64,000 bases of DNA, taken from NCBI RefSeq assembly GCF_002078355.1, contig NZ_CP015363.1, positions 930,001 to 994,000 of the forward strand, written 5' to 3'. Of the stretch, positions 8,584 to 18,204 are shown piece by piece. The DNA comes from Ferroplasma acidiphilum. GTDB taxonomy: Archaea; Thermoplasmatota; Thermoplasmata; Thermoplasmatales; Thermoplasmataceae. Numbering within the stretch: position 1 is the stretch's first letter; each line of letters starts with the position of its first letter. Below the pieces are notes generated by a model that saw only the letters and a program-made list of their open reading frames with translations, made no database searches and was not told the origin of the DNA. The position numbers and the translations under genes are program-made.

Positions 8584-8890
8584 ATCGGGAGATGTAATAC
8601 TCACAAGGGTAAAATTTGCAGATGGTTCTGGCTCTAAAATCAGGCCGGCTCTTGTTCTATTCGAAGAATTTGGCAATGTAGTTATTGCGGGTATTACTAC
8701 AAACTTACGAATGAAAGGAATCTATCTCTCTACCAGTGAAGGTGTTCCTCAAGATAGTGTAATAAAATTGAACTATATTTTTACCATAACAAATGATGCC
8801 ATCCTTAAAACTGTGTTTCATCTTAGCAAAGAGAAAAGGCAGCTAGTTTTGAAGGGGCTAAGGGAGAAATTGGATACGTTGGATTTGTAG
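8576..8890 (+). CDS. MazF/PemK-family endoribonuclease toxin
   Basis: 104 aa, normal for the family. Signature GDVILTRVKFADGSGSKIRPALVL at residues 5-28 carries the conserved GD and the RPALVL strand. A second conserved region is VVIAGITTNL. Known: MazF toxins are sequence-specific mRNA interferases that act in the cytoplasm and are neutralised by the antitoxin encoded just upstream. The frame appears intact. The start overlaps the antitoxin by 8 nt. Some archaeal members may be regulators rather than killers; cleavage specificity cannot be read here. Confidence 0.82.
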   Translation: MPESGDVILTRVKFADGSGSKIRPALVLFEEFGNVVIAGITTNLRMKGIYLSTSEGVPQDSVIKLNYIFTITNDAILKTVFHLSKEKRQLVLKGLREKLDTLDL

Positions 8891-9095
8891 GCTAGACTAA
8901 TTTGTAATATCTTCGTTGACTTATAAAATTTACCAACTATAATTAAGTGCATTACCTATTGTACAAATACCATCAGGAGATATAGTGTTCAGGCGCAAGA
9001 GCTAAAATTGTAACATATTTCAAAAATAATTCTATGGAACTGGGAAGGATATATTTGAACGTTATCAGATTTCGCCAGGCATAGCGAAAAGGGCA

Positions 9096-11168
9096 ATGTC
9101 AATTCCTTTAAGGATATATTTCTAACTATTGATAGTTCTACATTAAAAACAAATGATTTAATGTATCAATTCCTTTAAGGATATATTTCTAACGATACCC
9201 TAATGGGTGTATTGGACGGTTCGCAGATGTATCAATTCCTTTAAGGATATATTTCTAACTTTTGTAAATCATACAAATATACCGGATATAACAACGTATC
9301 AATTCCTTTAAGGATATATTTCTAACAAAATATAAGAAGAAACTTCAACCCTACTAATAAAGTATCAATTCCTTTAAGGATATATTTCTAACTCTTTGGT
9401 AATTTCCAGTTCAGTGTTGCCGGTTATTTGTATCAATTCCTTTAAGGATATATTTCTAACTGGTGTTTGAAGAATATATTTCTAACTGGTGTTTGAAGAA
9501 TATATATGGATAGGGAACATTGGTATCAATTCCTTTAAGGATATATTTCTAACTAACGCAGGAGTTTACGGGCTTACTGTGGATGTATTGTATCAATTCC
9601 TTTAAGGATATATTTCTAACCAGGTTCAATATCGCAAGCAAGCAATCCCGATATAGCGTATCAATTCCTTTAAGGATATATTTCTAACACATAAAGAGTT
9701 AATAAAAGAATATTGTATAAAAGAGTATCAATTCCTTTAAGGATATATTTCTAACTATGTCGGCACTTCTGTTCTTAGTATCAATATTAATGTATCAATT
9801 CCTTTAAGGATATATTTCTAACCTATATTTTCGCATGTATTCCCGTTTTTTCATTTTAGTATCAATTCCTTTAAGGATATATTTCTAACTGAAGCAAGAA
9901 AATGAAAATCTGTTTGGGAAATCAAGTATCAATTCCTTTAAGGATATATTTCTAACAACATGATTTAACATGCCTTAAAACTCAAAATAAGGTATCAATT
10001 CCTTTAAGGATATATTTCTAACAATATGGCTTTCTCCCTTGGTCCTTGCCTGGAAGCGTATCAATTCCTTTAAGGATATATTTCTAACAATTATACAGAA
10101 CGGGACAACAAACGGGGGTACTTCGTATCAATTCCTTTAAGGATATATTTCTAACCGTTTAGCGGATTGGCGGAAAATCGCTAAGTGGTGGGTATCAATT
10201 CCTTTAAGGATATATTTCTAACCTTTTCACTTTCTTAATTGGGGGATTTTCCGGGTATGTATCAATTCCTTTAAGGATATATTTCTAACCCATTGCGAGG
10301 CTTAGAATAGGGTTATTAGGCATTGTGTATCAATTCCTTTAAGGATATATTTCTAACAACCGGGAGGTGCGATCGATTTGCCAATATCCATAAGTATCAA
10401 TTCCTTTAAGGATATATTTCTAACTCCCTGTTCCACCACCGGGAAGGGTAGGATTAATTGTGTATCAATTCCTTTAAGGATATATTTCTAACTTGATAGA
10501 ATTCCCCGTGAGAAACTCATAAGCTCCTAGTATCAATTCCTTTAAGGATATATTTCTAACAAAGCTGAAGGAGGGATTGCCTCTTCGGTGTACGGGTATC
10601 AATTCCTTTAAGGATATATTTCTAACTATAAGCGCTAAATCATCATCGCATAAATGGTATTTTGTATCAATTCCTTTAAGGATATATTTCTAACCATACC
10701 TTTAACTTGCATTGCGTCTAAAACACTTTTGTATCAATTCCTTTAAGGATATATTTCTAACCTACCAGTGCCACCGGTAAGAGATGATTTGAATGTAAGT
10801 ATCAATTCCTTTAAGGATATATTTCTAACAAAATGATGAGAAGTAATATATCAAATGGAAATGTAAGTATCAATTCCTTTAAGGATATATTTCTAACAAT
10901 ACGATCGCAAATTACCAGGGCGATATAATCCCGTATCAATTCCTTTAAGGATATATTTCTAACCTGGTTGAAAGATAATGGTGCATCCTTTTTCTACATA
11001 GGTATCAATTCCTTTAAGGATATATTTCTAACTGAGTTATTGCCTGGGATGCATCCTCCCGAATCATTCGTATCAATTCCTTTAAGGATATATTTCTAAC
11101 TCGATTGGCACATAAACAACCCTTTCTTTCTGGCCTTGTATCAATTCCTTTAAGGATATATTTCTAAC
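9096..11168 (-). CRISPR. CRISPR array: 31 repeats of 31 bp, 30 spacers
   Basis: The plus-strand repeat begins GTATCAATTCC, has AAGGAT in the middle and ends ATATTTCTAAC. Thirty copies are identical; starts include 9163, 9229, 9296, 9362, 9430, 9523, 9590 and so on to 11138. The leftmost copy (9096-9126) differs at positions 1 and 3. Spacers are 35-38 nt, except one of 62 nt at 9461-9522. Read on the minus strand, the repeat ends GGAATTGATAC, close to the ATTGAAA(C/G) end that becomes the crRNA 5' handle in many archaeal type I systems. Together with the degenerate left copy and an AT-rich right flank, this indicates leftward transcription and leader-proximal spacers at the right. Cas6 at 2202-2921 is the likely processing enzyme. 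Confidence 0.98.
9461..9522. repeat. Over-long CRISPR spacer containing a 26-nt tandem duplication
   Basis: This 62-nt interval holds TGGTGTTTGAAGAATATAT twice, separated by TTCTAAC, the last seven bases of the CRISPR repeat. Removing one 26-nt unit leaves a 36-nt spacer of normal size. The simplest origin is slippage or recombination between GAATATAT in the spacer and GGATATAT in the repeat. Confidence 0.9.
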
Positions 11169-11300
11169 AAGAGAATTTAGAAGTTATATTTAAGTATATT
11201 TTTATTTAAAATATAGATTTTAAATAGCGTTAAATACAATAAAAAATTCATTTAAATACTAACAATATATAATCTCACATGATGTTATTTTAATCCCTTT
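11169..11300 (-). promoter_or_regulatory. Candidate CRISPR leader
   Basis: About 130 bp directly right of the last repeat, strongly AT-rich with no ORF. On the minus strand it holds several TATA-like runs (TATTTAAATG, CTATTTAAAATC, ACTTAAATATAAC) pointing into the array. The left flank of the array lacks this character. Leader identity is inferred from repeat orientation and composition. Confidence 0.55.
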
Positions 11301-11534
11301 TCTAAATATGTATCTATATTGGCATCAATATAGATTAAACATTCTAAATTAGTCTCATCCAAATTATCACTATAATGTTATAATAAGTTTATTTATAGAT
11401 GTTTCGTTATTAAATTAAGTTGACCGTAAGTTCCCACCTCTTAACGCATGAGACACCCAAATAGTATTTACTTCATTTTTTCTATCGTATAATTCACCTT
11501 CATTCAATTCCCTTCCAAATATAAATTGCATCGT

Positions 11535-11559
11535 TACCGATACTGTATCGGTACCGATA
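11535..11559. promoter_or_regulatory. Three alternating half-sites forming two overlapping palindromes
   Basis: TACCGATAC-T-GTATCGGTA (11535-11553) is a perfect 9-bp inverted repeat with a 1-nt centre. Its right arm is shared with a second perfect palindrome, TATCGGTACCGATA (11546-11559). Such spacing suggests cooperative binding of a dimeric regulator. No gene starts within 100 bp to the right; the rest of 11300-11704 shows no gene. Target unknown. Confidence 0.5.
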
Positions 11560-11704
11560 ATTTAAATTTTTTACAAATAATGTTTGGTTTTTCTAATTGG
11601 TGAACAGCATCTTTTTATTATAATTTTAGAGGACGCATACAGGAAATATCTATCAGACGGTACAGTCTAGAAAAGAAGAAAACCAAATTTAATGTTTGAG
11701 TATA

Positions 11705-12775
11705 TTATTTAAGTGATCTGGCCAGTTTGTTTTCAGGATCTAACTCCAGTAACCTATTAACATATAAATCAACATCCTCTTTATTATTAATTTTCTGACA
11801 ACTTTTAATTACTATTTCTAAACAGTTGATAAGATCTGCGGTGCCACAGTTTCCACGTTCACATCGTTCCGGGATTTCATCCAAATCGTATGTCAACAAT
11901 TCACCCATAACTTCTGATGCTTCTTTGTATTTCCCTAAATTGTAATAAAGGTTACAAATTCTTATCACAGGATCAAGCCTCTGCTGATCTATCTCTTTTG
12001 CGGAAGTATATATATTAATTGCATCCTCTATTTTCCCTAATTTTTCCAGGCATACAGCTTTATCAAAAAGAACGTATGCTACCACTTCTGCTTTTGCAGC
12101 ATAAATAGGGGTGGAACGTTTCTGTTCCGGCCTATAGCGAAGCAATTTAAGAGCGGTATCATATTCTTCAATTGCTTCATTGTATTTTTTGCGATCGTTG
12201 CTAGCTGCCCTCTCGACTATAGTATTACCTTTGCTATTATGGTATAGGGGATTTTTAGGATAAAGAGATATTAACGTATCATATTCTATTATAGCATAAT
12301 CGTACTCATACATGGCACGAAGGAAAAGAGCTTTATCTTCATGATATTTAGGGTTTTTAGGGTCAAAAGATATTGCTTTGTCAAATTCTTTAATGGCTTC
12401 ATTGTGTTGCCCATTAGAAAATAAAATTTGAGCTTTTACAGAATAAGCACCTGAATTTCTAGGGCCAAGAGATATTGCTTTGTCAATTGTTTTAATGGCT
12501 TCACTGGCTTTTCCTGTTTTGTCTAGAGCTACACCTTTACCAACATAATAATCAGGATTTTTAGGATTGATCGATATTGCCTTGTCATATTCTTCAATTG
12601 CTTCATTATATTGTTCATTACCAGCTAAGGAAATCGCTTTCGTGTAATGATAATCAGGGTTATCCGGATCAAGAGATATTGCTTTATTAATTTCTATAAG
12701 TGCATTATTGTATGCATTAACATCATTCAGTTGAACAGCTTTATGATAAGAGATTTCAGCTTCTACATACTTCAT
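11705..12775 (-). CDS. Tetratricopeptide-repeat protein
   Basis: 356 aa from the preferred ATG at 12775, which follows GGAGTTAAGGAA. An in-frame ATG at 12844 would add 23 residues encoded by promoter-like AT-rich DNA. At least five clean 34-residue TPRs are visible from about residue 15 to 200 (units such as YNEAIEEYDKAISINPKNPDYY, each ending in D/N-P-K/D-N-P). More diverged TPRs follow, and a Cys-bearing segment (RCERGNCG) near 315. Known: TPRs are protein-protein scaffolds. No catalytic domain is present. Partner unknown; the gene lies alone between the CRISPR leader side and transposase debris. Confidence 0.85.
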   Translation of the reverse strand: MKYVEAEISYHKAVQLNDVNAYNNALIEINKAISLDPDNPDYHYTKAISLAGNEQYNEAIEEYDKAISINPKNPDYYVGKGVALDKTGKASEAIKTIDKAISLGPRNSGAYSVKAQILFSNGQHNEAIKEFDKAISFDPKNPKYHEDKALFLRAMYEYDYAIIEYDTLISLYPKNPLYHNSKGNTIVERAASNDRKKYNEAIEEYDTALKLLRYRPEQKRSTPIYAAKAEVVAYVLFDKAVCLEKLGKIEDAINIYTSAKEIDQQRLDPVIRICNLYYNLGKYKEASEVMGELLTYDLDEIPERCERGNCGTADLINCLEIVIKSCQKINNKEDVDLYVNRLLELDPENKLARSLK

Positions 12776-13051
12776 TTCCTTAACTCCAGAATAAGTAAAA
12801 TATATATGGTTATAAATATTTCTATTGTTCCGAACTTTACTCATATGGAATCATTTACTAATCCAAAAACCTTAATTTTAGCTGTTTTTTTATATTATGA
12901 CTTTGAATTGCATTTAGTATTGCTGTTTTCCCTTAATAATTATATTTTATATTGCTTATATTTTCAATAATGTTGTTCATATTTGAAAATAGGATATAAA
13001 AAATTAATAATGGAAATTGTATCGGCTTGTAATACAGTTATTTTCAAATAA
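12776..13051. other. Intergenic stretch
   Basis: AT-rich, includes the promoter region of the TPR gene (TATATATTTTA near 12795). An open frame at 12647-12970 on the plus strand is mostly antisense to the TPR gene and has no coding character. Nothing else seen. Confidence 0.4.
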
Positions 13052-13230
13052 AAAGAACGGAATACCTGGTAACAAGAAGAAATTCCAGGAATATTTAGAT
13101 AATACAGATAGGGGGAAGTATATATCATCTACAGACAAATGGGAAACTTGAGAGACTTAACTATGCCATTAAAAGGATAAGGCAATATTTCTCCACATTT
13201 TGGATATCACACATCCGTAGCTGTTCCGGC
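13052..13230 (+). pseudogene. Fragment of a DDE (rve-type) transposase
   Basis: Two frames read as the C-terminal part of an integrase-core transposase: NGIPGNKKKFQEYLDNTDRG up to a TGA, then one frame over QTNGKLERLNYAIKRIRQYF. The latter matches the conserved NGK.ER catalytic-Glu region of IS481/IS3-like enzymes. No start and no terminal repeats are visible, so this is debris. Confidence 0.45.
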
Positions 13231-13232
13231 AT

Positions 13233-14663
13233 TTATCTATACAATGCATTTTCAATTCCGTTTAAATCCATAGCTATAATGTTTTTTTCCAGTATATCAG
13301 AATTGAAATCAAAACCTGACTTAGAAAATACAGCATAAGTAACTTTACTATTATTATATTTATTTAAAAGCCACTTTGATTTCCTTATCAATTCCTCTAT
13401 AATTTTATAACTTACTTTTTTATTTGTCCATTTACATTCAGCAAATAATATTTCATTTCTTGTATCGGAATATGCAACAATATCTATCTCTTCAACATTT
13501 TTGCCAGTGTTATTTCCAACTTTGCCCCACCATCGAGAAACAGTGGTGAAGGTTCTCCCGAGAATGCCGTCCATGATTAATTCCCTCATTAAATATTCAA
13601 ACTGTTCTCCTCCGAATTGGGAAAAATCATTTTCTATTTTTCTTGCAACTTCAGAATAATTTGAATTTTCTATTCCTGTCCTGTTAGGCAAAATATACCT
13701 GAACCAGAATTTGAGATAATTATCATTAATATAATATAATCTCTTCCTGAACTTTTCAGTTTCACCAAAAGGTATCTCATAGGATATTAATTCCAGGGAC
13801 AGCAAAATATCTATATATTTCGAAACCATACTTTTATCCATATTTGTATATGAGTTGATTTCACCCACAGTTCTATAACCGCCGGCAATAGATCTCAGGA
13901 TTAGCATATAATTCCTGGTCTCCCTTAATTCTGTTCTCAAAAGAAATTCGGCTTCATTATACAGTGTTGAATTTTTATTTATTATATTATGTAATATATT
14001 TTCATCAAAAGTTAATTTATTATCCATTTTTAATAGATATTCCGGTATACCGCCAAGAATAAAATAGATTTTACATAGATCTGTAAAATTGTAATTTATA
14101 AATTCTTTTACGTATCTGAATTTTAAAGGCTTTAATTTTATCTGGCCACTTCTTCTACCATACAGGGGTGATTTATATGACAGTACATTATTCTCCATCA
14201 TTGTTATTGAAGATCCTGAGAGGATTAACATAATATTCATGTCCTTTAATAGCAGATCATATATTTTCTGGAATACTGAAGGAATTGATTTATTCCCTTC
14301 GATTAAATATGGAAATTCATCGATCCCAATTATTAATTTCTTATTTGATACATAGTCTTTGAAGGAAATGTTATTTATCAGCATATAAAAGAATGAATAG
14401 AAATCCTTGTATACGCCGTTATTGATACTTTCATCATTCAAGAAATTTGATATGACTTTCTGAAAATCTTTTATATTTTGAATATCGCCTTCATCGGTAG
14501 AAAGGAAATATATGCCGTTCTTGCCTATGAACTGATTTATTAATTCTGTTTTGCCTACTCTTCTCCTGCCGTATATAATAAAAAGTGCACTGCCATCTCT
14601 AGAGTAATCATAACCCAGCATTTCCAGTTCCTCTTTACGATCAATAAATTTCTGTTGAGACAT
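13233..14663 (-). CDS. Archaeal AAA ATPase with C-terminal DUF234 nuclease-like domain (COG1672)
   Basis: 476 aa. Walker A GRRRVGKTEL at about residues 32-41, Walker B KLIIGIDEFPYL near 130, sensor-like LILSGSSITMM, then a winged-helix region (YTNMDKSMVSKYIDILLSLELI). The C-terminal DUF234 ends with EEIDIVAYSD..EILFAECKW, a D...ExK pattern as in PD-(D/E)XK nucleases. Known: this STAND-like family is expanded in archaea; proposed roles include DNA binding or defence, with little experimental work. It is a single gene with no operon partner. A second member of the same family is at 43130-44509. Confidence 0.85.
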   Translation of the reverse strand: MSQQKFIDRKEELEMLGYDYSRDGSALFIIYGRRRVGKTELINQFIGKNGIYFLSTDEGDIQNIKDFQKVISNFLNDESINNGVYKDFYSFFYMLINNISFKDYVSNKKLIIGIDEFPYLIEGNKSIPSVFQKIYDLLLKDMNIMLILSGSSITMMENNVLSYKSPLYGRRSGQIKLKPLKFRYVKEFINYNFTDLCKIYFILGGIPEYLLKMDNKLTFDENILHNIINKNSTLYNEAEFLLRTELRETRNYMLILRSIAGGYRTVGEINSYTNMDKSMVSKYIDILLSLELISYEIPFGETEKFRKRLYYINDNYLKFWFRYILPNRTGIENSNYSEVARKIENDFSQFGGEQFEYLMRELIMDGILGRTFTTVSRWWGKVGNNTGKNVEEIDIVAYSDTRNEILFAECKWTNKKVSYKIIEELIRKSKWLLNKYNNSKVTYAVFSKSGFDFNSDILEKNIIAMDLNGIENALYR

Positions 14664-14817
14664 AAGTATAATACTTTATACTCAACTTAAATATAATTTT
14701 TCCTATCATGTAAAATTGTGTATACTTTCTTAATAATATTCAACGGATATTTGATTGAGCCGTCAAAATTTATCCATCTAGATTTCCCTATTAAATAGTG
14801 AGACAAAATTGATGGTA

Positions 14818-14842
14818 TTTGCACAAAATTATGTACATAATC
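14818..14842. repeat. Solo terminal-repeat-like sequence of the IS256-type element
   Basis: TTTGCACAAAATTATGTACATAATC matches the outer 25 bp of the right end of the IS at 18746-20038 (TACACAAAATTATGGACACAATC) at most positions. No transposase or second end is nearby. Likely an element remnant. Confidence 0.45.
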
Positions 14843-14872
14843 AAGGTTTAGTTTTATTTTTAAAACTTTTAT

Positions 14873-15304
14873 TTATAAATCGTCTACTTTCATTACATTT
14901 ATTCCTAATTTTTTAGCTTTTGAATTTATTTCTTTATCATCTGTTAATAAGGGTAAATTCAAATTTTTGCTATAAAATACATAGGATGAATCATAAAACG
15001 TTAAACCTGTAGAGAATGAAATATGCATTATTCCAGAAATATGTTCTGGTTGTATTCTTATAACATTTATACCTGAAATTAATTTCTCTATATTGTTTAT
15101 TAGTTCTGTAATTTCTGTTTTATTTAGATTTTTTATATGATTATCATTACCTTTAACAAAAACACTGCCAAGTTCATAAAAGGTTAGGTCTAGAATAAAT
15201 GATTTGTGCATAATCTCAAGTACTATATTCTTCGAATCGATAAAGAATAAGTTAAATAACGAACTTGTGTCAACAACGAAAGTATAATCAATATTTCCTT
15301 TCAT
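14873..15304 (-). CDS. vapC: PIN-domain VapC-family ribonuclease toxin
   Basis: 143 aa. PIN features in order: VVDTSSLFNLFF with D12 near the N-terminus, E43 in FYELGSVF, and a late acidic pair in FYDSSYVFYSKNLNLPLLTDD. Known: VapC toxins cleave tRNA or rRNA using Mg2+ held by these acids. The start lies 17 nt inside the 3' end of the antitoxin gene, so they are coupled. The protein appears complete. Confidence 0.82.
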   Translation of the reverse strand: MKGNIDYTFVVDTSSLFNLFFIDSKNIVLEIMHKSFILDLTFYELGSVFVKGNDNHIKNLNKTEITELINNIEKLISGINVIRIQPEHISGIMHISFSTGLTFYDSSYVFYSKNLNLPLLTDDKEINSKAKKLGINVMKVDDL

Positions 15305-15518
15305 CCCTATCCCTCCTTAAATCTTCAAGCAATTGTTTTTTATCAACATTTTTTAATATTTCCTGTATCTTTGACAGGCTTTCTAGCCTTTCTATATTTT
15401 CCCTTTTTTCAATCTCTTTTTTTAATAATTCTCTCAGAACCTTTGATATGTTGATATTTAACTTCTTTGCCTCTGATAATGTATCTTCATCTATTCTTAT
15501 ACTTACCATCTTTGACAT
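15288..15518 (-). CDS. vapB: VapB-type ribbon-helix-helix antitoxin
   Basis: 76 aa from the ATG at 15518 (MSKMVSIRIDEDTLSEAKKL), preferred over the frame's first ATG at 15533 because it begins the RHH strand. The C-terminal half is a charged helix with many Lys/Glu, typical of toxin-wrapping tails. It precedes and overlaps vapC. The upstream DNA (15534-15575) has repeated ATATACAA-type motifs around AAAATTGTATATATAATTTT, a likely operator. Confidence 0.75.
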   Translation of the reverse strand: MSKMVSIRIDEDTLSEAKKLNINISKVLRELLKKEIEKRENIERLESLSKIQEILKNVDKKQLLEDLRRDRDERKY

Positions 15519-15533
15519 ATGATGTAGTATCAC

Positions 15534-16273
15534 TAAAATTGTATATATAATTTTGTATATAAAATCTTTTGATGAGTGTACCTACATATGTATATTTTTA
15601 CGCTTTTATTTATTTTACCATCGATTTTGGAGTCATGGGAAATCACACCTATATTTCACTATCTCGGGTTTACATTTTTAATTTTAAATTTATGATACAA
15701 TGCCTATAAAATTGTGATGAATTATGCAACACACTGCTGTATATGGATTATCTTTTATCCCGTTGTTTATTATTATATCATTGCCATTTTCAAAAAGCCG
15801 TAGAGTCTTTATCTGTCATTTCAGTATTCCTGGATGGTTTAATGTGCTTTGCTAGTACCGATGCAATATTACTGCTGGTTATGCCCTTAAGAAGATGATA
15901 TATACGAACATCGAAATAGATTCAGATTATATCGGACAATACTGAAATTACAGCAATTCATATACACTATCTGATTTTTATTGTTTAATTAATTATCTTC
16001 CCTGGTATTTTAATAATGAAGCATTGAATTATCCAGATTCATATAACATTATATTTTAATATACTTAAATTTGGCCCATATATGGTTCAATTTTTAATGA
16101 AAATGAACCACATACATTAAATCTTTATAATATTCATTTGTATGGAATAGTTATTTGACTAAAGTTTGCATTAATTAGACTATAACTATTATATTTGAAT
16201 TATTTCACAATTCCAGCACACCCATATCTAAATAATAAAAATGTTTATATTCGTATCTTCATTGAAGTAATAT
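15534..16273. other. Long non-coding stretch between vapBC and hicBA
   Basis: About 740 bp. The first 45 bp carry the vapBC promoter/operator region. On the minus strand at about 15750-15910, a readable but broken frame (HLLKGITSSNIASVLAKHIKPSR) suggests a gene remnant that I cannot assign. The rest is AT-rich without coding signal. TATA-like elements precede hicB near 16240. Confidence 0.4.
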
Positions 16274-16489
16274 ATGAAATATACTGTAGTTCTTGAAAAA
16301 GATGAAAACGGTATATATGTTGCCACAGTTCCGGCATTACCTGGATGTATATCTGAAGGGAAAACAATAGAAGAAGCTTTGATAAATATTAAAGATGCCA
16401 TTCAGGGTTATATAGAAGGTCTTATAGCTGATAAAGAGTGGATACCAAAAGATATTGAATTAATTGAAAAAGTTGAGGTTAATGCCTGA
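16274..16489 (+). CDS. hicB: HicB-family antitoxin
   Basis: 71 aa, normal for short HicB. Signature MKYTVVLEKDENGIYVATVPALPGCISEGKTIEEAL covers the HicB beta-alpha fold, with the conserved LPGC-S-G-T-EEA. No DNA-binding tail is attached. Known: HicB binds and inhibits the HicA double-stranded-RNA-binding ribonuclease. The HicA frame starts 8 nt before its stop but is broken, so this antitoxin now seems to lack a working toxin. Confidence 0.85.
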   Translation: MKYTVVLEKDENGIYVATVPALPGCISEGKTIEEALINIKDAIQGYIEGLIADKEWIPKDIELIEKVEVNA

Positions 16490-16703
16490 ACTGCCTTCAA
16501 TTTCTGGGTAGGATGTTGTTAAATCTTAAATAAAATAAGGTTTGGGTATAAACGGAACACGGTAGTTATCTCATTTTAAAAGGCAATCCGATGGAAAAAA
16601 ACTTACTATTCCAGATCATAAAAAACTGGCTACAGGTACATTAAGAGCAATAATCAGGGAAGCTGGACTAACAATTGAAGAATTCTTTAAGTTAAATAAA
16701 TAG
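16482..16703 (+). pseudogene. hicA: HicA toxin pseudogene
   Basis: Starting at the ATG at 16482, one reading frame can be followed for 73 codons to a TAG at 16701. It reads MPELPSISG-stop-DVVKS-stop-IK-stop-GLGINGTR-stop-LSHFKRQSDGKKLTIPDHKKLATGTLRAIIREAGLTIEEF. This is recognisably HicA, with the SHxxxK..DGKKLTIPDHKxLATGTL region intact. Four in-frame stops (TAG, TAA, TAA, TAG) all lie in the N-terminal half. No frameshift is needed to follow it, so decay was by point mutation. Confidence 0.85.
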
Positions 16704-17069
16704 AATTATTCCGATGATAATCATATATTATTAGATAAATAATTTTATGACCTTCTGATATTGTTAAAAAAATTTTTTCGACCAATAGAACCAAATCATG
16801 GTACGTTTTCATACAAATTATCTTTATATAATATTACATAAATATATTTATAATATTCCAATAATTATAACAATAATTTTGATATTTTGTTTTTTATACT
16901 CACTTGTCGTATTTCTGAAATGTAGCCTTTTAATATCTTTTTATTTGCTTTTTTCTTGATATCATTAAATAGTATACTATATTAATTTTACTTTTTACAT
17001 ATAAATATTCATAACTTCTATAGCTTACGCTATTGATATTCAAAAATACGTATTTTCTTTAATTATTTT

Positions 17070-18194
17070 TTAATTTATATTATTCAGAGGATCTTCAAAA
17101 TCCTTATTATTCTTCAATACGGAGTATATGATATTCAGTAATTTGTTGGAACACGCAATTAATAGCTTATTTCCTTTCATGCCATCATTCTTCTTCCTTG
17201 TGTAATATCTTTTAATTACTGGATTAAATCTAATAGCAGATACAGTTGATAAATACAGTGCATACCTTATTAACGGGTTTCCCCTTTTTGATATTTTTGA
17301 TGTAATATTATAATCCCCAGATTGTTTAACCACTGGATCCATACCTGAATAGGCCCTTAGCTTTATAATAGAATCAAACCTGTTTATGTCTCCTATAGAT
17401 GACAATATTATAGAACCTGTTATAGTCCCTATTCCTGGAATTGTCTTTATTTTGGAATCCATACTATTATACTCATCTTCTATGATATTTTTTGTTTTCA
17501 TTAACTGCTTGTTCAATAATTCCAGTGTTTCAATGTTTATATCTATGTCGTATTTGACTGCATTATTAGTATTGCTGTTTATTAAGATATTTCTTATTTC
17601 ACTGTGTTTACTGTCACTGATATATTTTATTTTATAATTATTTTCAATGATTTGATCTATGTTGCTTATTATTTCCATGAAATATTTGGAATTAACATTG
17701 GCCACCGCGGTTAATCCGGGGTATAATAGATCCATATCTACTATTAACTGGTTCTTTGCCATTGTTATTTTCCTGTTTATTCTTATGTATGTGTATACGT
17801 ATTCCTTAAGATTTGTGTAAGTATTCTCAGTATTTTTATCCATGGTAATTATATTGTTTTTACGTATGATAATATATTTTGCTATTGCTTCTGCATCTAT
17901 TTTATCTGTCTTATTCTTCCTTATCCTTGAACTCTTCAATAATTTTGTCTCCAGAGAGTTTAATATTATTGCACTGCGACTGTTTTCTATTAAATAATTG
18001 TATAAATTCACATGGTATATACTTGTTGATTCCATTCCTATTTTTATATTTCTATAATTCTTTATTATCTTTAGAAATTCACTGAAGCCATAGTTATTGT
18101 TTATCAGTATTCCCCTTTTTATTAAATTCATTTCACTGTTTATAATGCAATAATCAAACTTCTTTTTAGCTATATCTATTCCAACATATATCAT
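17070..18194 (-). CDS. IS110-family transposase (DEDD)
   Basis: 374 aa from the ATG at 18194, which has GGAGG 4 nt upstream; the frame is open from 18269 but the extra residues are not family-like. Starts MIYVGIDIAKKKFDYCII, with the first catalytic Asp in GIDIAK, then GMESTS (Glu) and KTDKIDAEAIAKY (two Asp), completing the RuvC-like DEDD set. The C-terminal Transposase_20 region begins IKTIPGIGTITGSIIL, and the SKRGNPLIRYALY segment includes the Ser nucleophile region. No internal stops, so probably active or recently so. Confidence 0.92.
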   Translation of the reverse strand: MIYVGIDIAKKKFDYCIINSEMNLIKRGILINNNYGFSEFLKIIKNYRNIKIGMESTSIYHVNLYNYLIENSRSAIILNSLETKLLKSSRIRKNKTDKIDAEAIAKYIIIRKNNIITMDKNTENTYTNLKEYVYTYIRINRKITMAKNQLIVDMDLLYPGLTAVANVNSKYFMEIISNIDQIIENNYKIKYISDSKHSEIRNILINSNTNNAVKYDIDINIETLELLNKQLMKTKNIIEDEYNSMDSKIKTIPGIGTITGSIILSSIGDINRFDSIIKLRAYSGMDPVVKQSGDYNITSKISKRGNPLIRYALYLSTVSAIRFNPVIKRYYTRKKNDGMKGNKLLIACSNKLLNIIYSVLKNNKDFEDPLNNIN

Positions 18195-18204
18195 ATAACC
18201 TCCA

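Noticed and set aside
9096-11168. Spacers targeting elements in this window
   Set aside because: By eye no spacer matched the IS, ATPase or helicase genes here; a proper alignment search was not possible.
16482-16703. In-frame TAG codons in HicA as a sign of pyrrolysine or stop readthrough
   Set aside because: TAA is also present twice in the same frame, and all stops fall in the N-terminal half, so ordinary pseudogene decay is simpler.
16970-16981. ATAGTATACTAT at the IS110 left junction, identical to the core of the palindrome at 8327-8338
   Set aside because: A 12-bp AT-only-plus-GTAC palindrome can recur by chance in DNA this AT-rich, and here it straddles an insertion junction.
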